NCBI GenBank assembly: GCA_026724425.1
Contig: JAIUCV010000011.1
Location: 6,779,501 to 6,843,500 of the forward strand
Length of the DNA stretch: 64,000 nt
Direction of reading: 5' to 3'
Origin: Erythrophleum ivorense
Taxonomy: Eukaryota > Streptophyta > Magnoliopsida > Fabales > Fabaceae
The notes under the pieces are model-generated. The model saw only the letters and a program-made list of their open reading frames with translations. It was not told the origin of the DNA and did not search any database. The position numbers and the translations under genes were made by a program. Every line of letters starts with the position of its first letter. The stretch's first letter is position 1. Below are positions 10,773-23,689 of the stretch, piece after piece.

Positions 10773-12075
10773 TCACTCACTCTCTCGTTGTATCTCATTA
10801 TCCTCATCCTCTATCTCATTATCTTGAGTTTGATTAGGAGTTATAAGCATTTCTGGCCTATATACTGAGCTTATCCGAGCATCGTTATCATGTAATTGTG
10901 AATATTGTTGAAAAAAACTTTTATATTGGCTTAATTCGGCTTCAATTTTTTCAATATATTTTTGTTGTTCATAAAGCGCCGTATTACGAGTATCTTGCAT
11001 AAAAGCTTTGCATTCATTTCTTATAACTTCTTGAATATAGGCAGAGTGATTGTAGGTTGGCTTTTGGGCCTCAGTGAACCTAATTATTGGATTTCCATAT
11101 ATGTTGTAGGACATGTTGCCTAAACCATATACTAATTCTTTTTTTTTTTCCTCCCACAAGTTGCATACATAAAGCTAATTCTGATATATTCTCTCCCCTA
11201 CCCTCCCTCTGCCTCAAGCTTTCTTTGAAGAAACTCATTCTGAAAAGTAAATAGAAAAGCCCACATTAAAAATTTTCTACTAAACAAACTCATCCTAAAA
11301 ATAGCCAAAATCAGAACAAGATATAATTGTATGTATAACAGTAAATATAAAATGATACTTATATATATAGCTTTTGATTTTTGTGTCTACCAAAGAGTCA
11401 TTATTTTTATGGGTTCTGAGATCAATCTCAAAATATTTAAGGTGGTCTCTCTAATTTTTTTGCCTTAAGAATAAAATATTATTAGTTAGAAATATATTTT
11501 AAATAATAATTAAAAATATAATGAAAATACCGATTAAATAGATAAAGAAATAAAATTACTTACCAATTTCTAACATGTTTAAGTATAAAAATAGAACCTT
11601 CTGCATGTTGTAATGAGCCATACTTAGAAGAGGAGGTCTAATTTTTTTCCATCATGTTTGATATTGTAGAGTACACCATTTGTCATAAAGTTGATTCCAA
11701 ATCGTGTCTCCAATCCATTGAGGTTTTTTTTCCACCTTTTCGTGCTTTCCAAATATTATCCCTTAATCGTTTAATTATTTTATTTTTTCAATTTCATTTA
11801 ATTTGTTTGTAGTTGTTGGGTAACCAATAATAATATTTTTAAATAAAATAAAGTTTTAATTATAAAAATGCATAATAATATAATTATTAAAAATTAATAA
11901 AAAATATACTTGAAATTCTTGAAACCATAATTATTTATACTCTTATGAAACTTCTTTTCAACTACTTTAAGATCTTGCATATTTACTTTTAAAAATATTA
12001 ATGATGCAAGTACAAACTGCATCATTATTTGGTTCAAATTTATATAAAATAAATGTTTAAAATAAGTGTAAAAAA
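10773..12075 (-). pseudogene. CACTA second gene (Transposase_24 / Ptta-En-Spm type), copy 1
   Basis: Read on the minus strand, conserved pieces of the plant CACTA second protein appear in order. WFQEF is near 11920, a DSLVDTK-like segment (family: V..K...IY) is near 11390, and a last exon (10773-11159) has the typical VYGLGNMSYN motif followed by a coiled-coil-like tail (IEKIEAELSQYK) and an acidic end. In autonomous relatives this protein resembles TNPA/TNPD-like DNA-binding partners of TNP2. The gene is interrupted upstream by the repeat at 12115-14774, and the putative first exon lies beyond it. The second copy at 16.5-17.5 kb shares the same motifs but is clearly divergent. Confidence 0.65.
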
Positions 12076-12114
12076 ATAAAAATTCATAGTGAGAGTGAAA
12101 ATAAAAAATATATA

Positions 12115-14774
12115 TGTCGCACCCGAAAATGCGACCGCGCAGCGCCAAACCAAAATCGAAAATTAAAATAAAAGTAGAAAAAGTAGAGTCGCCACCAAAT
12201 TTTTTATTTTGAAAAGGCAAAATTTTGGAAAAAAACCTTTTTGGTTTGGAATATCAAAAAATGTGGTCTGCGAACCAGATTCAGATTCGGGAGTTGATTG
12301 AGAGTGGGGAAGGTGTTAGGCACCTCACTGCACCCGTTACTAAGAACGGTTACCCTAAGTCAGTCGTGCAAATATCAATATGGTCTCTATCTTATTTTAA
12401 TTCCCCTTAATAAATCACATGCAAAATAAAAAATAGAAATAAAAGAAATAAAATCAAAAGAAGAATGAAATTAGAGAAACAAAATTAGAAAATACAATAA
12501 AAGAAAAGAAATTAAGAAAATAAAGATTGAATAGAAAATTTTATTTATAAAAGCGGACTTGACCTAAGATGAAAGCCTAGAGCCTACGTATCCTCTAAAG
12601 ATGATCAAAGTCCACGTAGTTCGAGTAGAAACTTGCATTTGGTATTTGTTTTTTAATGTTTTGTTTTGTGTTTTTTGTTTGATTTTTTATTATTACCATT
12701 TTTTTGTTATAGAGAAAAAGAGTAAAAATCATTTAAACCTCTGCAAACAAAACGAATTTGAGGTTGGTTAAGGTGTTTTTATCTGCATAAGGCAAAACTA
12801 ATTTTACTCATTCTTTTTTTTTAATATTTTGTTTGATTTATTATTTTTTACTATTTTCTTTTGAAAAGACAAAGAAAATGAGAATTGCTTTTTTTCTTTA
12901 ACAAATAAAATGATTTTGAAATTGATTGATACGTTTTGATTAGTTAAAGATAAATCTAATTTTACTTTCTCTTTGCATTTTCAGCTTTTTCTCTTTTTTC
13001 ATCATCTTTTGTTTTCCTTTTTTTTTTATTTTTTCTGCTTTTTTTTTGTCTTTGTTTTATTTACTTATTTGTTTATGAAATTAAAAAAGATTTTCGTTTT
13101 TCTTACTTTTTTTTAAATTTATTTGATTTATTGAGTTTTTTTTCTTCTTTTATACTTTTTTTGTTTTTGTTTTTGTTTTTGTCTTTGTTTTTCTCGTCTT
13201 ATGTTGTTTTCTATTATTTTTATTTTAAATTTTTGTTTATATTTTTTTGGTTGTTTTTCTCTCGACTTTAATGATTTTTTTTTAAAAGGATTTTTCCTTT
13301 CCCTTTTTTTTTTAGACCCTTCCTCTCTTCATCGGTTTCCCTCTCCAATTTTTTTGATCCTCGAAGCCGATCAAAAAATTTTTTTCCCCTCTTTCTCTCT
13401 CTGCTGCCTCCTCTATCTACCCTCAACAGCATCTCGCCCCGAATAGGATCCCAGCACTCTCCTCGGTCCTTGCTCCCTGAAATCTCCTTTCCCTCCTCAC
13501 GTTTCTTTCTCGCGATATCCGATGGTGAAAGGGAGATGAGGGAAGGTTAATTCCTCGAGCCCCTTGCCGCGAGCTGCTCCCTTCAGACCCTCTGATATGC
13601 TGAACAGTTCTTTCCCTTTTCGTGTTCTGCTTTCTGCCCCTCTCCTCCTGCTTTGCTGAGCAGTAGAGACCGAATGAATACCTCTGGTCAAAACGGGTTG
13701 GGTCAAATGGGTTCGCAGAAGTGGGCTGGGTCGAAGAAATGGGTTCCACCCTTTTTATTTTATTTTTTTTTTAAAGTCCATTTTCCTTTCCATGTTTGGG
13801 CTTTTGGGCCTAGAGGAATTGGACTAGAGCTATTTTTGTTTGCTTTGAAATGTTTTTTGGATCAAGTTTTATACTTTGTTTTTTGGGATTGGGCTTTTGT
13901 TTATAGAAGGAAGCAAGGTTTGGGCCTATTATTATTTTTAATTGATTTTTCTTTTGTTTGTTTTTTTTTGGTATTGTATTATTTTTATTACTTTTTTTTT
14001 TATATTGAGCTATCCCCTTTTTTTTTTTAATTTTCCCTTTTAAAGTTTTTTTTTTTATGTTTGAAGTTAATGGGTCAGATTTAGGAGAGTTGGGCTATAG
14101 CTTTTTTTGAATTTTGGACTAGGGTTTAGTAAAAATAGGCCTGTGTAAGGAAAAAGGCTTGGGCTTTTTTTTTCTAAAAATTATTTTTAAATCCTTTGAA
14201 TTTTTATTTTTTTTCTTTTTATTTTTTTTATTTTTTTATTTTTTATTTTTTATTTTTGATTTTTTTTTTGTTTACGGCTTTGGTTTTTTTTTCTTTTTTT
14301 TGTATTTTGATTTTTGTTCAATTTTTTGTTTTCTAAAGCTTTTAATTTAATTTTTTTCATTTTTTCATTTTCTCCTAATTTTCATTTTTCTTTCTTTTAT
14401 TTTTTTGTTTGTATTTTTGTTAATTTAATTTTGTAATGGGCCTGTGTAAGGAAAAAGGCTTGAGCTTTTTTTTTTCTAAAAATTATTTTTAAATCCTTTG
14501 AATTTTTATTTTTTATTTTTTATTTTTTTTTTATTTTTTTGATTTTTCTTTTTGATTTTTGATTTCTTTTGTTTACGGCTTTGGGTTTTTTTTTCTTTTT
14601 TTTGTATTTTAATTTTTGTTCAATTTTTTTTTCTAAATTTTTTAATTTAAATTTTTCATTTTTCCATTTTCTCCTAATTTTCATTTTTCTTTCTTTTGTT
14701 TTTTTTTGTTTGTATTTTTGTTAATTTAATTTTGTTATTATTTTTATACTTATCCGGACAAAATACGGTGTTCA
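12115..14774 (+). repeat. 2.66-kb TG...CA repeat (solo-LTR-like) nested in the CACTA element
   Basis: It starts TGTCGCACCCGAAAATGCGA and ends CCGGACAAAATACGGTGTTCA-like sequence, i.e. TG...CA borders with loosely complementary ends. It carries a module I recognise from many plant genome repeats: GAGTCGCCACCA, then a GGGAAGGTGTTAGGCAC segment, then CCTACGTATCC and CCACGTAGTTCGAG. After 12620 the plus strand is strikingly T-rich, with a GC-richer pyrimidine core at 13320-13660. It splits the first exon from the rest of the second-gene copy 1. No protein domains are visible, so it looks like a solo LTR or a non-autonomous element. The family is not assigned. Confidence 0.55.
14138..14738 (+). 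repeat. Tandem duplication of a 301-bp T-rich unit
   Basis: GGCCTGTGTAAGGAAAAAGG starts at 14138 and again at 14439. Downstream sequence (CTAAAAATTATTTTTAAATC, then ...GTTTACGGCTTTGG, then ...CTCCTAATTTTCATTTTTC) repeats in the same order at a constant offset of about 301. The two units differ by few bases and poly-T length changes, so the duplication is recent relative to the rest of the element. Confidence 0.85.
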
Positions 14775-14960
14775 TAATATATATAATAACTCATCATCGC
14801 TTGCTGGTATAATAAGTTATTTTTGGATAATGCTAGGTTGTGACTCTTAATGAGAAGGAGGAGGAGGAGAAGTGAAATTCTCTTGCTCATAAATGGGAGT
14901 GAAGTGAGATTATGATTGACTTCTAGTTGATAATGATCCGCTTCGAGACATCCAATTAAA
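14775..14960 (-). pseudogene. Degenerate first exon of CACTA second gene, copy 1
   Basis: On the minus strand an ATG at about 14953 opens MSRSGSLSTRSQS. An in-frame stop follows, then SHFTPIYEQENFTSPPPP and a second stop. A Ser/Pro-rich opening fits the N terminus of CACTA second proteins, and its position directly beyond the nested repeat fits the interrupted gene at 10.8-12.1 kb. Assignment is by context, not by strong similarity. Confidence 0.4.
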
Positions 14961-15143
14961 ATAATTAGAACAAATAAAAAAGTTACATCAACTAAAATTT
15001 TGTATAGAGATAGTAATAACAATTTAATATTGATATATTTATATATATACCTGTGCACAATGAGAGAAAATGAGAATTTTCAAATCAGAATCACAATTAA
15101 AATCAATGGAATGAGTAGAAAGCTATGCAGTAAGATGCAAAGA

Positions 15144-15175
<32 letters not shown>

Positions 15176-15289
15176 GTAAATAATGTTAACTTTATAACTG
15201 TATCTAACATAGTCTGAGGTCATGTATCATGTATATAGTTTGAGGTCTATAAAATTTAGCATGTAAAGTAACGTCACCTTTTTAGTACA

Positions 15290-16440
15290 AACGTGTAGTA
15301 AAATCAAGTACAATAATAAAAATAATTCTGACATTTACATTGTGATATTATATAATCTATAATTACAACTCATATTTTCCTTTTGTATTTTTTATACATT
15401 TTATTAAATAATTTATTGATTATAATTAAATAAAGAAATAAATTCTTTTCATATTTTTTACACACTTTTTATTACATAATTTATTGATTACAATTAAACA
15501 AAGAAAAAATTCACTACAACCCAAATATAAATTTATTAAAAATTATAATTCTATAGTGTGTAGTAATTGTCCAGTAACTTCAGGGGTGTAATAAAATCAC
15601 AAATGAAAATGATAAATAACAAAATGAAGTACAATAATAATAAAAGTAGCTCTGACATATTTATTTGTTTGTTTCTTATAAGTAATGTCAACTACAATTA
15701 CTAATTGCTTTTTCTTTTTATATTTTTTTACACAATTTTTATTACATAATTAAATAACAAAATCAAGTACAATAATAATAAAAGTAGCTCTGACATTTGT
15801 TTGTTTGTTTCTTACAAGTAACATCAACTACAATTACTAATTGCTTTTTCTTTTTATATGTTTTCTACACAATTTTCATTACATAATTTATTGATTATAA
15901 TTGAATTAAAAGAAATTAAGCAACTTGCCTTTTCTTTTAATTTTTTATTACATACTTTGCATTACATAATTTATTGATTATAATTAAATAAAAGAAAAAA
16001 TTCAATACGAATCAAATATGAATTTATTGAAAATTATAATTCTAACCACTTTAAAATTATGATAATATAACATTGAATTTTTATTTTAGATTTAACTATT
16101 GCAAATATAATGTTTATTTTATACAAATTGCTTTAAAATGAAATTGGTAAAATAAAAAAGTAAAAAAAAATTATATGGTAAGAAAATAATTAGCATAAAC
16201 AAGTAACTTATAAACTATATTAGTACAATAATATAATCAAATACAATACTATAATTAAATATAATAATATAATAAAATTTCTAACACTTGTATAAGTGAT
16301 ATTTTCTGCTCATATTTTTTACACATTTTTATGACATAATTTCATATGAGAAAATAATTAAAATTTATCATTAAATAAATGACAAAAATTCAATACAAAC
16401 AAAATATCTGAATTTGTTGATTATTTTTATTATGATGACT
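15290..16440. repeat. Degenerate tandem repeat array inside the CACTA element
   Basis: A unit with AAGTAGCTCTGACAT, CTACAATTACTAATTGC, TTTTTACACA and ATAATTTATTGATTATAATT recurs several times. The two best copies begin near 15633 and 15770 (period about 137), with poorer copies at 15298-15500 and 15890-16400. It is non-coding and probably a spacer or regulatory array of the transposon. Confidence 0.6.
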
Positions 16441-16473
16441 CTAATAAAAACTCTTATATAGATTAAGCTAGTT

Positions 16474-17560
16474 TTATAGAGCTTGTATAGTCCTATTATT
16501 TTCTTGAAATTGTGAGGTTTGAGAGTCTATGATGTTTTTAATGTTTAGATGTAATACACGTCTACGAAATATTGCTTCACGCATAGTTGGAGAACTTTGA
16601 TGGCTAAAGACATCTTTGTATTTATAGCCAGAAATTGGATCTCTCACTATATGATGTGAAATACTTCCAATACCATAGATCATCCCTCTAGCCTTTCTTC
16701 CTCCTCCTGCTTGTATCAAAAGCTCTATCTCCTTAGATAATTGTTCTTGTGATAATTATTGTGGTGGAGGAGTAACTTCACCTTTAAATTTGATATATTC
16801 ATTTTGAACAGAAGACAAAATATGTCAACGTAAATTATAATGATAGATATAAGTTAAATACAATATTAATTTATCAATATATACATACATAGATAGCTTC
16901 TGATTTTTTATCAATCCAATGACCATTCTTCAAATGCATAGCTCTGTGAAGTTCAGCCGGTGTTAGTTCTCTCCCAAAATTATTTTTCAAAATCTCCTAA
17001 TAAAACCACGCTGGATGAGAGCCAATAATAGAAATGGAGCCACTGCTAGATGTTTTATTTTTTTAATTCTTTTCACTTCTTTGTTGGAATTGTGAACTAT
17101 CCCAACTAGCACACAATGAGTTCTAAACATATTCTTTCATCCAGACTGCTCTTTTTTTCCTTTCTCGTGCATACCTTATCATGCCTTTTAACTTATTTCT
17201 CACTTGGTCTAAGAAATTTTCATAGATTGAATCATGTCCATTTGGAATCCAACAATAACATTTCTAGAATATATATATATATATATATATGTTACAAACT
17301 TATAATATATCTAACACTAAAATTCTAACAACAATTTTTGCTAACAAAATTAATAATTACCGTATACCTGAAATTCTTGAAACCATGCTAATCTAACTTC
17401 TTGTAGATCTTCTTTTAAAGAATTATATGGACCATCAAAATTGTTTTGTATGATGGAAAGAATACATTCACCCACAATATTATCATTTGGTCCAAATTTG
17501 ATTGATGAATTAAATATATTCATAAGAGTTAATTTACAAATAACTATATATGTGATGAGT
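16474..17560 (-). pseudogene. CACTA second gene (Transposase_24 type), copy 2
   Basis: Minus strand. WFQEF is near 17385, HWIDKKSEAIY near 16910, and the last exon (about 16474-16760) contains MIYGIGSISHHIVRDP, the conserved xYGxGxx motif of Ptta/En-Spm proteins. The exon order is as in copy 1, but the C-terminal tail differs and lacks the acidic end. The segments between are separated by frame changes that may be introns. No intact gene can be assembled by eye. Confidence 0.65.
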
Positions 17561-18827
17561 AAATAATGTAAATATAAATATTACCCTGTATGTACTGGAT
17601 AAATTAATTTTGGAACCTTGACAAATTTCATAATAGAGTTTTACACCTTGTGTATGTGCAGACATCTATGAAAAAAGAAGAAGTTAAAATTAGTATTGTA
17701 TTTCATACCTTACTTATAACAACAATCACTCCATTGTAGCTTTGTATATATAGTCTTTACCTTAACTGGAGCACACAGTATAGTTCTATGTAGCATATGA
17801 GAAAAGAAGCAAGAGAAACAATTTTCTCTGAAGCACTCAGACAAAAAGTTCTTTGTGCAGCAAAAGAAAAGAACCAAATATATATATAGGTCAATAACAA
17901 ATACAAAAAAGGAAAATAATTTGGTTCACCTTTAATTATTAACTTAATTTCCTATTTCATTATTTATAATATATATTTATATTTTAAGTAATTATTAAAA
18001 TTATTATAAATAACAAATAAAAATTATCACTAACATAGATAAAAAATTATATAAAATACAATATATTAAAATAATGTATTGTATTTAAATATTATATTAA
18101 AATAATCTATTACATTATACACATTATTATTTTAACTTTGATTCATATGAATTAAAGTTAAAATAACAAAAGAAGTTCATGTGAAAGCTGAAATTATAAT
18201 GTTATCATTTTATTTTATTTTATTTTTTAATCAAATTAAATTAATAAATAAAGTTTACATGAAAGCTAACATCTTTCGGTTTCCACATGAACTTCCTTTA
18301 TTATTTCAAAAAAATTAAAATAATAATAACAATAATTCATATTTCATGTGAACTTTAAAAAATAAAATGATAATAATATAGTTTACGCTTCATGTGAACT
18401 CTGACATCTTTTAGTAACTTTATTTATTATTTTAAAAATAATAATAATAAAATAAAATAATAAATGATATTATAAATAAATTTTTTATCATAATATATAA
18501 TATATAAATAAAGAAAAATATTATAATGAATAAAATAAAAAATTTTAAATATTTAAATAAATTATTAATATTAAAAATGTATGGTATAAAATTTTATTCA
18601 TCACAATAAAAAAATAAAAATAAAAACTTAAAAAAATAAAATCTCATACAATTTTTTTATAATAGTAAATAAAAAAATAAAAACATAGTGAAATAAATTA
18701 TTATTTATTATCCAACTTAAAATTTAAAAATAAAAAATTAACGTAATAAGTATTGTTATTATAAAAAATTTAATAATAAAATGAAATCAAAACTTAATAA
18801 TAATATTAATAATTATTTTTATCATTA
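17561..18827. other. CACTA spacer, no coding seen
   Basis: AT-rich sequence between the second-gene copy 2 and the transposase gene. Motifs such as CATGAAAGCT and CATGTGAACTT recur near 18180-18410 in both orientations. No protein frame is recognised. Confidence 0.5.
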
Positions 18828-21800
18828 TTAAAAATAAAATAAATTATTGTTTATCATCTTCTCTGACTTCATCATCATTGTTGTCAGCTTCTTTATCATC
18901 CTCATCCTCATCTTCATCGCCCCCTCACCATTATCATCATTTTGATCTTCTTGTTCCTCTTCTTGCATATCTATATAAAAATTTATATTTTCAACTTGTA
19001 AATTGATATGAAAATCTACCTCTTCCATTTCCCCTTCATCACATAAGGTATCAGGTGATATCTCATTATTCACTGTTCTTACTTCAGTTTGGTCATCTTG
19101 ATAAGCAACCTCTAATGAATTATTATCATCTACCACACTTCTTACTTTAGTTTTTATGGCAACCCGCCAATCACCTTTTCTCAGGTCCTCATAGGATATG
19201 ACACATAATAGACTTAAACACAGTGCTTTGCAAACATAAATGGATCAAATTTTTTATACCACCTAATATGTTTTATTTCAATAATTCCATAGTCGCTATA
19301 TATTTTCATCCCTCAATTCATAACACGATCAAACCAATCACAAAGAAATAATACTATTTTTTTAAAGTTCTTCTATATATTGTAATTGAGCCACCTCTTT
19401 AAGGATACCAAAGTAATCATTATCTCTATCTTTTCTTGTTCCCTTAACATAACCTCCATTATTTATTGTTTTCTTACCAATGTTCCAATTATTGGTGTGA
19501 AACTTATATCCATTCACAAAATATCCTGACCATGTTTGCACCTCTCTAAGTGGTCCCTAAACTAAGTCCTTCAAATATTGATTGTCACTAAATCTAGGTT
19601 GGTTAAGAACCTATTTGAAAAGAAAATTAAGTTAATATTATGCAAGTCAATAAGTAAAAAAAATGTGTAAATAAATAAATAATGGCACTGCATATATATG
19701 ATTTAAACCACTGTACAAATTTCTATTCAATTTTGTTGTCGATTTCTTGTGAGCCAATGTATGGATTTAACATTCGTAACTCTTGTTAAAAAATCCTACA
19801 ATACAAGTTGCATGTTAGAATAAATTATCAATGTAATAAGTTTCAATCTTACTCGATATAAGGCTTGATTTCATCACAATTCAATAGGACATGAAGATAA
19901 GCAGTAGCCATTTCTCTGTCATTCAAATAACAAGTTGAGCATTTTCCAAGCGATCATCCAACTTTAGTGAAGACTGATAAAATTGGTTCACTTGTTTCTT
20001 GTTCATCCACACACTCATTTCGATGAACTTTTGTTCGTACTAAAGCTACCTATAACTCAAAATAATATGAACAAAAGTGTAATACTTCCTATGACAAATA
20101 CGACTCACAAATAGATCCTTTTACACGAGCTTTATTTTTAACTGTGCGTTTTAATCTATTTAAAAATCTGTACGACCAAATGATAAGTAGTGTGAGACAA
20201 TAATATATTATTTCAAGCAAATGATATTTACATATGAGTAGAATTTAAATATCAATTACCTTTCAAAGGAATACATCCATCTATATTGGATTAGGCCACC
20301 CACCTCGCCTCAAATGGCAAATGGATTGGTAAATGCTCCATAGAATCAAAGAAACTCAGTGGAAATATTCTTTCTAGTTTGCAAGAATTATAGGAATATT
20401 GTGTTCCATTTGTGTTAAGCCATCAACTGTCAATGTTGTCAAATATAATTCCTTAAAAAATAGACTCAACTTAGTTATAGGCTTCCACATTTACTCAGAA
20501 AGTGCACTGAAAGCAATTAGCAATAAGCATTCCATAAAAATGTGACAATCATGACTTTTAAGGCCAACTAACTTTCCTTTTGTTGAATCTACACATCTTG
20601 ACAAATTCGAGGAATACTCATCAGGCATTTTCAATCCTTTTATCCATTGATAGATTGTCCTTCTTTGATCAAGTGTAAGAGTGAACTTAGCCTTTGGTTT
20701 TACTACTTTTCCATTAGATATTTCTCGTAGCTTTAAGTCTTTCGGCCTATAATCTTTTTTTAAATATATTCTGGCTTTTATGTTATCCTTAGTCTTCCTT
20801 CTTACATCCATAACAGTATTAAAAATACTATTAAATACATTTTCCTCTATATGCATGACATCTAAATTATGTTGAATCAACAAATGTTTACAATATGCAA
20901 GTTTCTAGAATATACTCTGTTTCATCCAATTGTGATATTGCCTATAGCCTGACAATCTAAAAACACCTTGATTAACTACTCTTAGATGGATCTTCACATG
21001 TTGCCATAACTCTTCTCTATCTAATCTTGGTGGAGGGGGATCATTTTCAACTCTTTTTTTTTTAAAGCATCTTTATTCCTTCTGAAAACATAGTTCATAG
21101 GTAGAAATTGTCGATGGCAATAATTCTTGCCCCTATACTTCAAGGTAAAAGCTTTTGAGTTTTCCATACAATAAGGACAAGCTAATTTTCCAACAGTACT
21201 TCATCCTGACAGCATCCCATATGTTGGAAAGTCATTTATTATTCACATCAATACTACTTGCATATAGAAGTTTTGTTTCTTTGAGACATCATATGTGGGT
21301 ACTTTTTCTTTCCATAACAATTTTAACTTATCAATTAATGGTTGTAAGAATACATCAATCTTCATTTTGGGATTTTGTGGTCCGAGAATAATTGCCATTA
21401 AAAATAAGTAAGGAATAGAGTCATATAGACTCCAGGAGGGAGATTATAAGGAGTAATTATCACAGGCCAACATGAATATGGTGAAGCAGGCTGACTATAA
21501 GAAGTGAACCCATCTGTACAAAGACCAAGATGAACATTTCTTAGCTCCATTGCAAAATCGGGATATATTCTATCAAAATTGAAGCAGACTGACTATAAGG
21601 AGTGAACCCATCTGTGCAAATACCAAGATGAACATTTCTTAGCTCCATTGCAAAATTGAGATATATTATATCAAAATGTTTCCATGCTTTTCCATCAAAT
21701 GGATGACACAGCATACTTTCGCACCTTCTATTATTCCAACACTATTGCATAAGCTCAATGGATTTTATTGAAGCATCAAGTCTTTGCAATTTAGGGGTAA

Positions 21801-22666
21801 TTGGTAAATAATACATTCTTTTATATGGAATCTCCTTTGATCTTTGTCTTCAACCAGGTCGACTAGTTTTATACCCATGTGCTCCACAGGATTTACACAT
21901 TATCTCATCTATATCATCTTTATAATACAACATATATCAGTTGACACAAACATCAATTTTTTATGCAGATAGACCAAGTTTTGATATTATCTTCGTTGTT
22001 TGATACCAGTTATTAAGTACAACATTATCAGATGGGCAACTATTTTTCAATGGATTTACAAATCAGTTAAAACTATACTGTGACATATTACTATCAGATT
22101 TAATACTTAACATTTCTATAGCAATAGATAACTCAGACTGATTACTGCATCATAACCAGAGTGGTTACTAATACGCATTTAATAAATCAAAAAATTGTTG
22201 GGCTTCTAAATTTGGTAATTCCTCGACATAATTATCATCATTATCTCCTTTAGCATAACTATCAACATTAAATTCAGGATAAGTTGCTTTAGAGATCATT
22301 CTTTCATATCTATTATCCTGATAATCATTTTATTAATCGTGATAAGTTAAGTGTTCCACTAGATGTTCCAATATGTATATTAGGTATTGAGGATAGTTTG
22401 ATCTCACCATGGCATGTCCAATACCAATATCCAAGTTGAAATATTTTCTTATAAAGATTAGTTTTTATTTCATCATGAGTAAGATATGCTATATTTTTAT
22501 GCATAGAATAAGGGCATCTAATTTTTCCTCCTCCTCTTGACCTTAATCCTTTTTCACATGCAAAAGTAATAAATTCTTCTACTCATTGTAAAAATTCATC
22601 AATATATCCTTTATGTCTAAAATTTAATCTATTATATATCCATCTTCGATTACTAGGAATTTTCAT
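18828..22666 (-). pseudogene. TNP2-type CACTA transposase, decayed
   Basis: An ATG at 22664-22666 opens the transposase-associated N-terminal domain (RRWIYNRLNF, then GGGKIRCPYS, then YYWTCHGE-like YWYWTCHGE), with a stop already inside it. The catalytic TNP2 region follows: WKHFD, NFAMELRNVHLG, DGFTPYSQ, WPVIITPYNLPPG, and at 20491-20883 HNLDVMHIEENV with KTKDNIKARIYL. A DUF4216-like part at 19140-19450 reads DNDYFGILKEV and LFLCDWFD, and the end (18828-19136) is acidic. In family terms this protein cuts at the element ends. Many stops and frame shifts, plus a 98-bp tandem duplication (21491-21686), make it non-functional. Confidence 0.85.
21491..21686 (-). repeat. 98-bp tandem duplication inside the transposase
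   Basis: CTGACTATAAGAAGTGAACC starts at 21491 and a near-identical unit starts at 21589 (CTGACTATAAGGAGTGAACC). Each encodes the NFAMELRNVHLG...CTDGF segment. Since 98 is not a multiple of three, the duplication itself shifts the reading frame. Confidence 0.85.
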
Positions 22667-23685
22667 TTTCTGTTTCAATAAATATTTTAAATATTGTTTT
22701 ATAATTTTTTATAACAAAATCTACCTTTTGACACATTATCAAATAAATATAATACTTCCTTAAACACAAATGTTATCACTAAACTTTTGTATATTAATTT
22801 ATCATTATTACCTATATATCTATTTCCACTATATTATCACATCACAAAAGAATGATTAACAATTATTTATAATCAATAAGTTATAAAAAATAATATGCTT
22901 ATATATTTCATATAAATATTTACTTGGATAGGTTTGGATGAATAAAATCTTTATTTCAGACCAATTCTCCATTTGAACTTGAACAAGGTGGTGAAATTTT
23001 GAGAAAGAAAATAGGATATCAAAAATCTAAGAAAGAAAATGATAGCAAATAGTTGTGAGAGGAGACTAAGAAAAAATCATCATTCCTAGTATAAATAGAC
23101 TTTTTTTAATGATTTTTTTTTCAACGGTTATTTCTATTTCTAACGGTCACTTTTCTTTTTCAATGGCTATTTTTTGTGGATATCAATAATTTTTTTATTT
23201 TATTTTCTTATAAAAAATATATTTATGTAACATGGAATCACTTTTTTTTATATAAAATACAAAAATTATATATATAATATAAAAAATTTTCAACACATCC
23301 AACTATCTCTAACAATAATTTTATTCACTTATTATATTTTTTATACTTATTTGTATATTCATTAAAATTATAATTATTAATAATATTTGAATATTTCAAT
23401 TATTATAATATATAACAAAAATAATACTTATATATTATGGTTCCAACCACCTTACACTATAATTTATAATTTGATTATAATTTATAATTTATTTGATTAG
23501 AATTAATTATAATTATTATAAATTATACTATAATTTCATAAATATAATTTATAATATATTTATTAAATTATAATAATTAATAATATTTAAATATTTAAAT
23601 TATTAATATCTATATATAATTTATGCATCTAATATTATATAATGTTAAATTATTAATATTTATATATAATTTAACATTTTGGTGA
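22667..23685. other. Upstream region of the CACTA transposase
   Basis: AT-rich DNA before the minus-strand transposase start, expected to hold its promoter. No single TATA box can be chosen because TA-rich motifs are everywhere. No other gene is seen. Confidence 0.4.
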
Positions 23686-23689
23686 CAGA

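Noticed and set aside
12225..12410. 61-codon open frame on the plus strand
   Set aside because: It lies inside the conserved non-coding module of the TG...CA repeat, and the sequence conservation there is at DNA level.
13653..14350. Open frames of 60-125 codons on the plus strand
   Set aside because: They consist of Phe/Leu runs from poly-T DNA within the T-rich repeat, so they are low-complexity artefacts.
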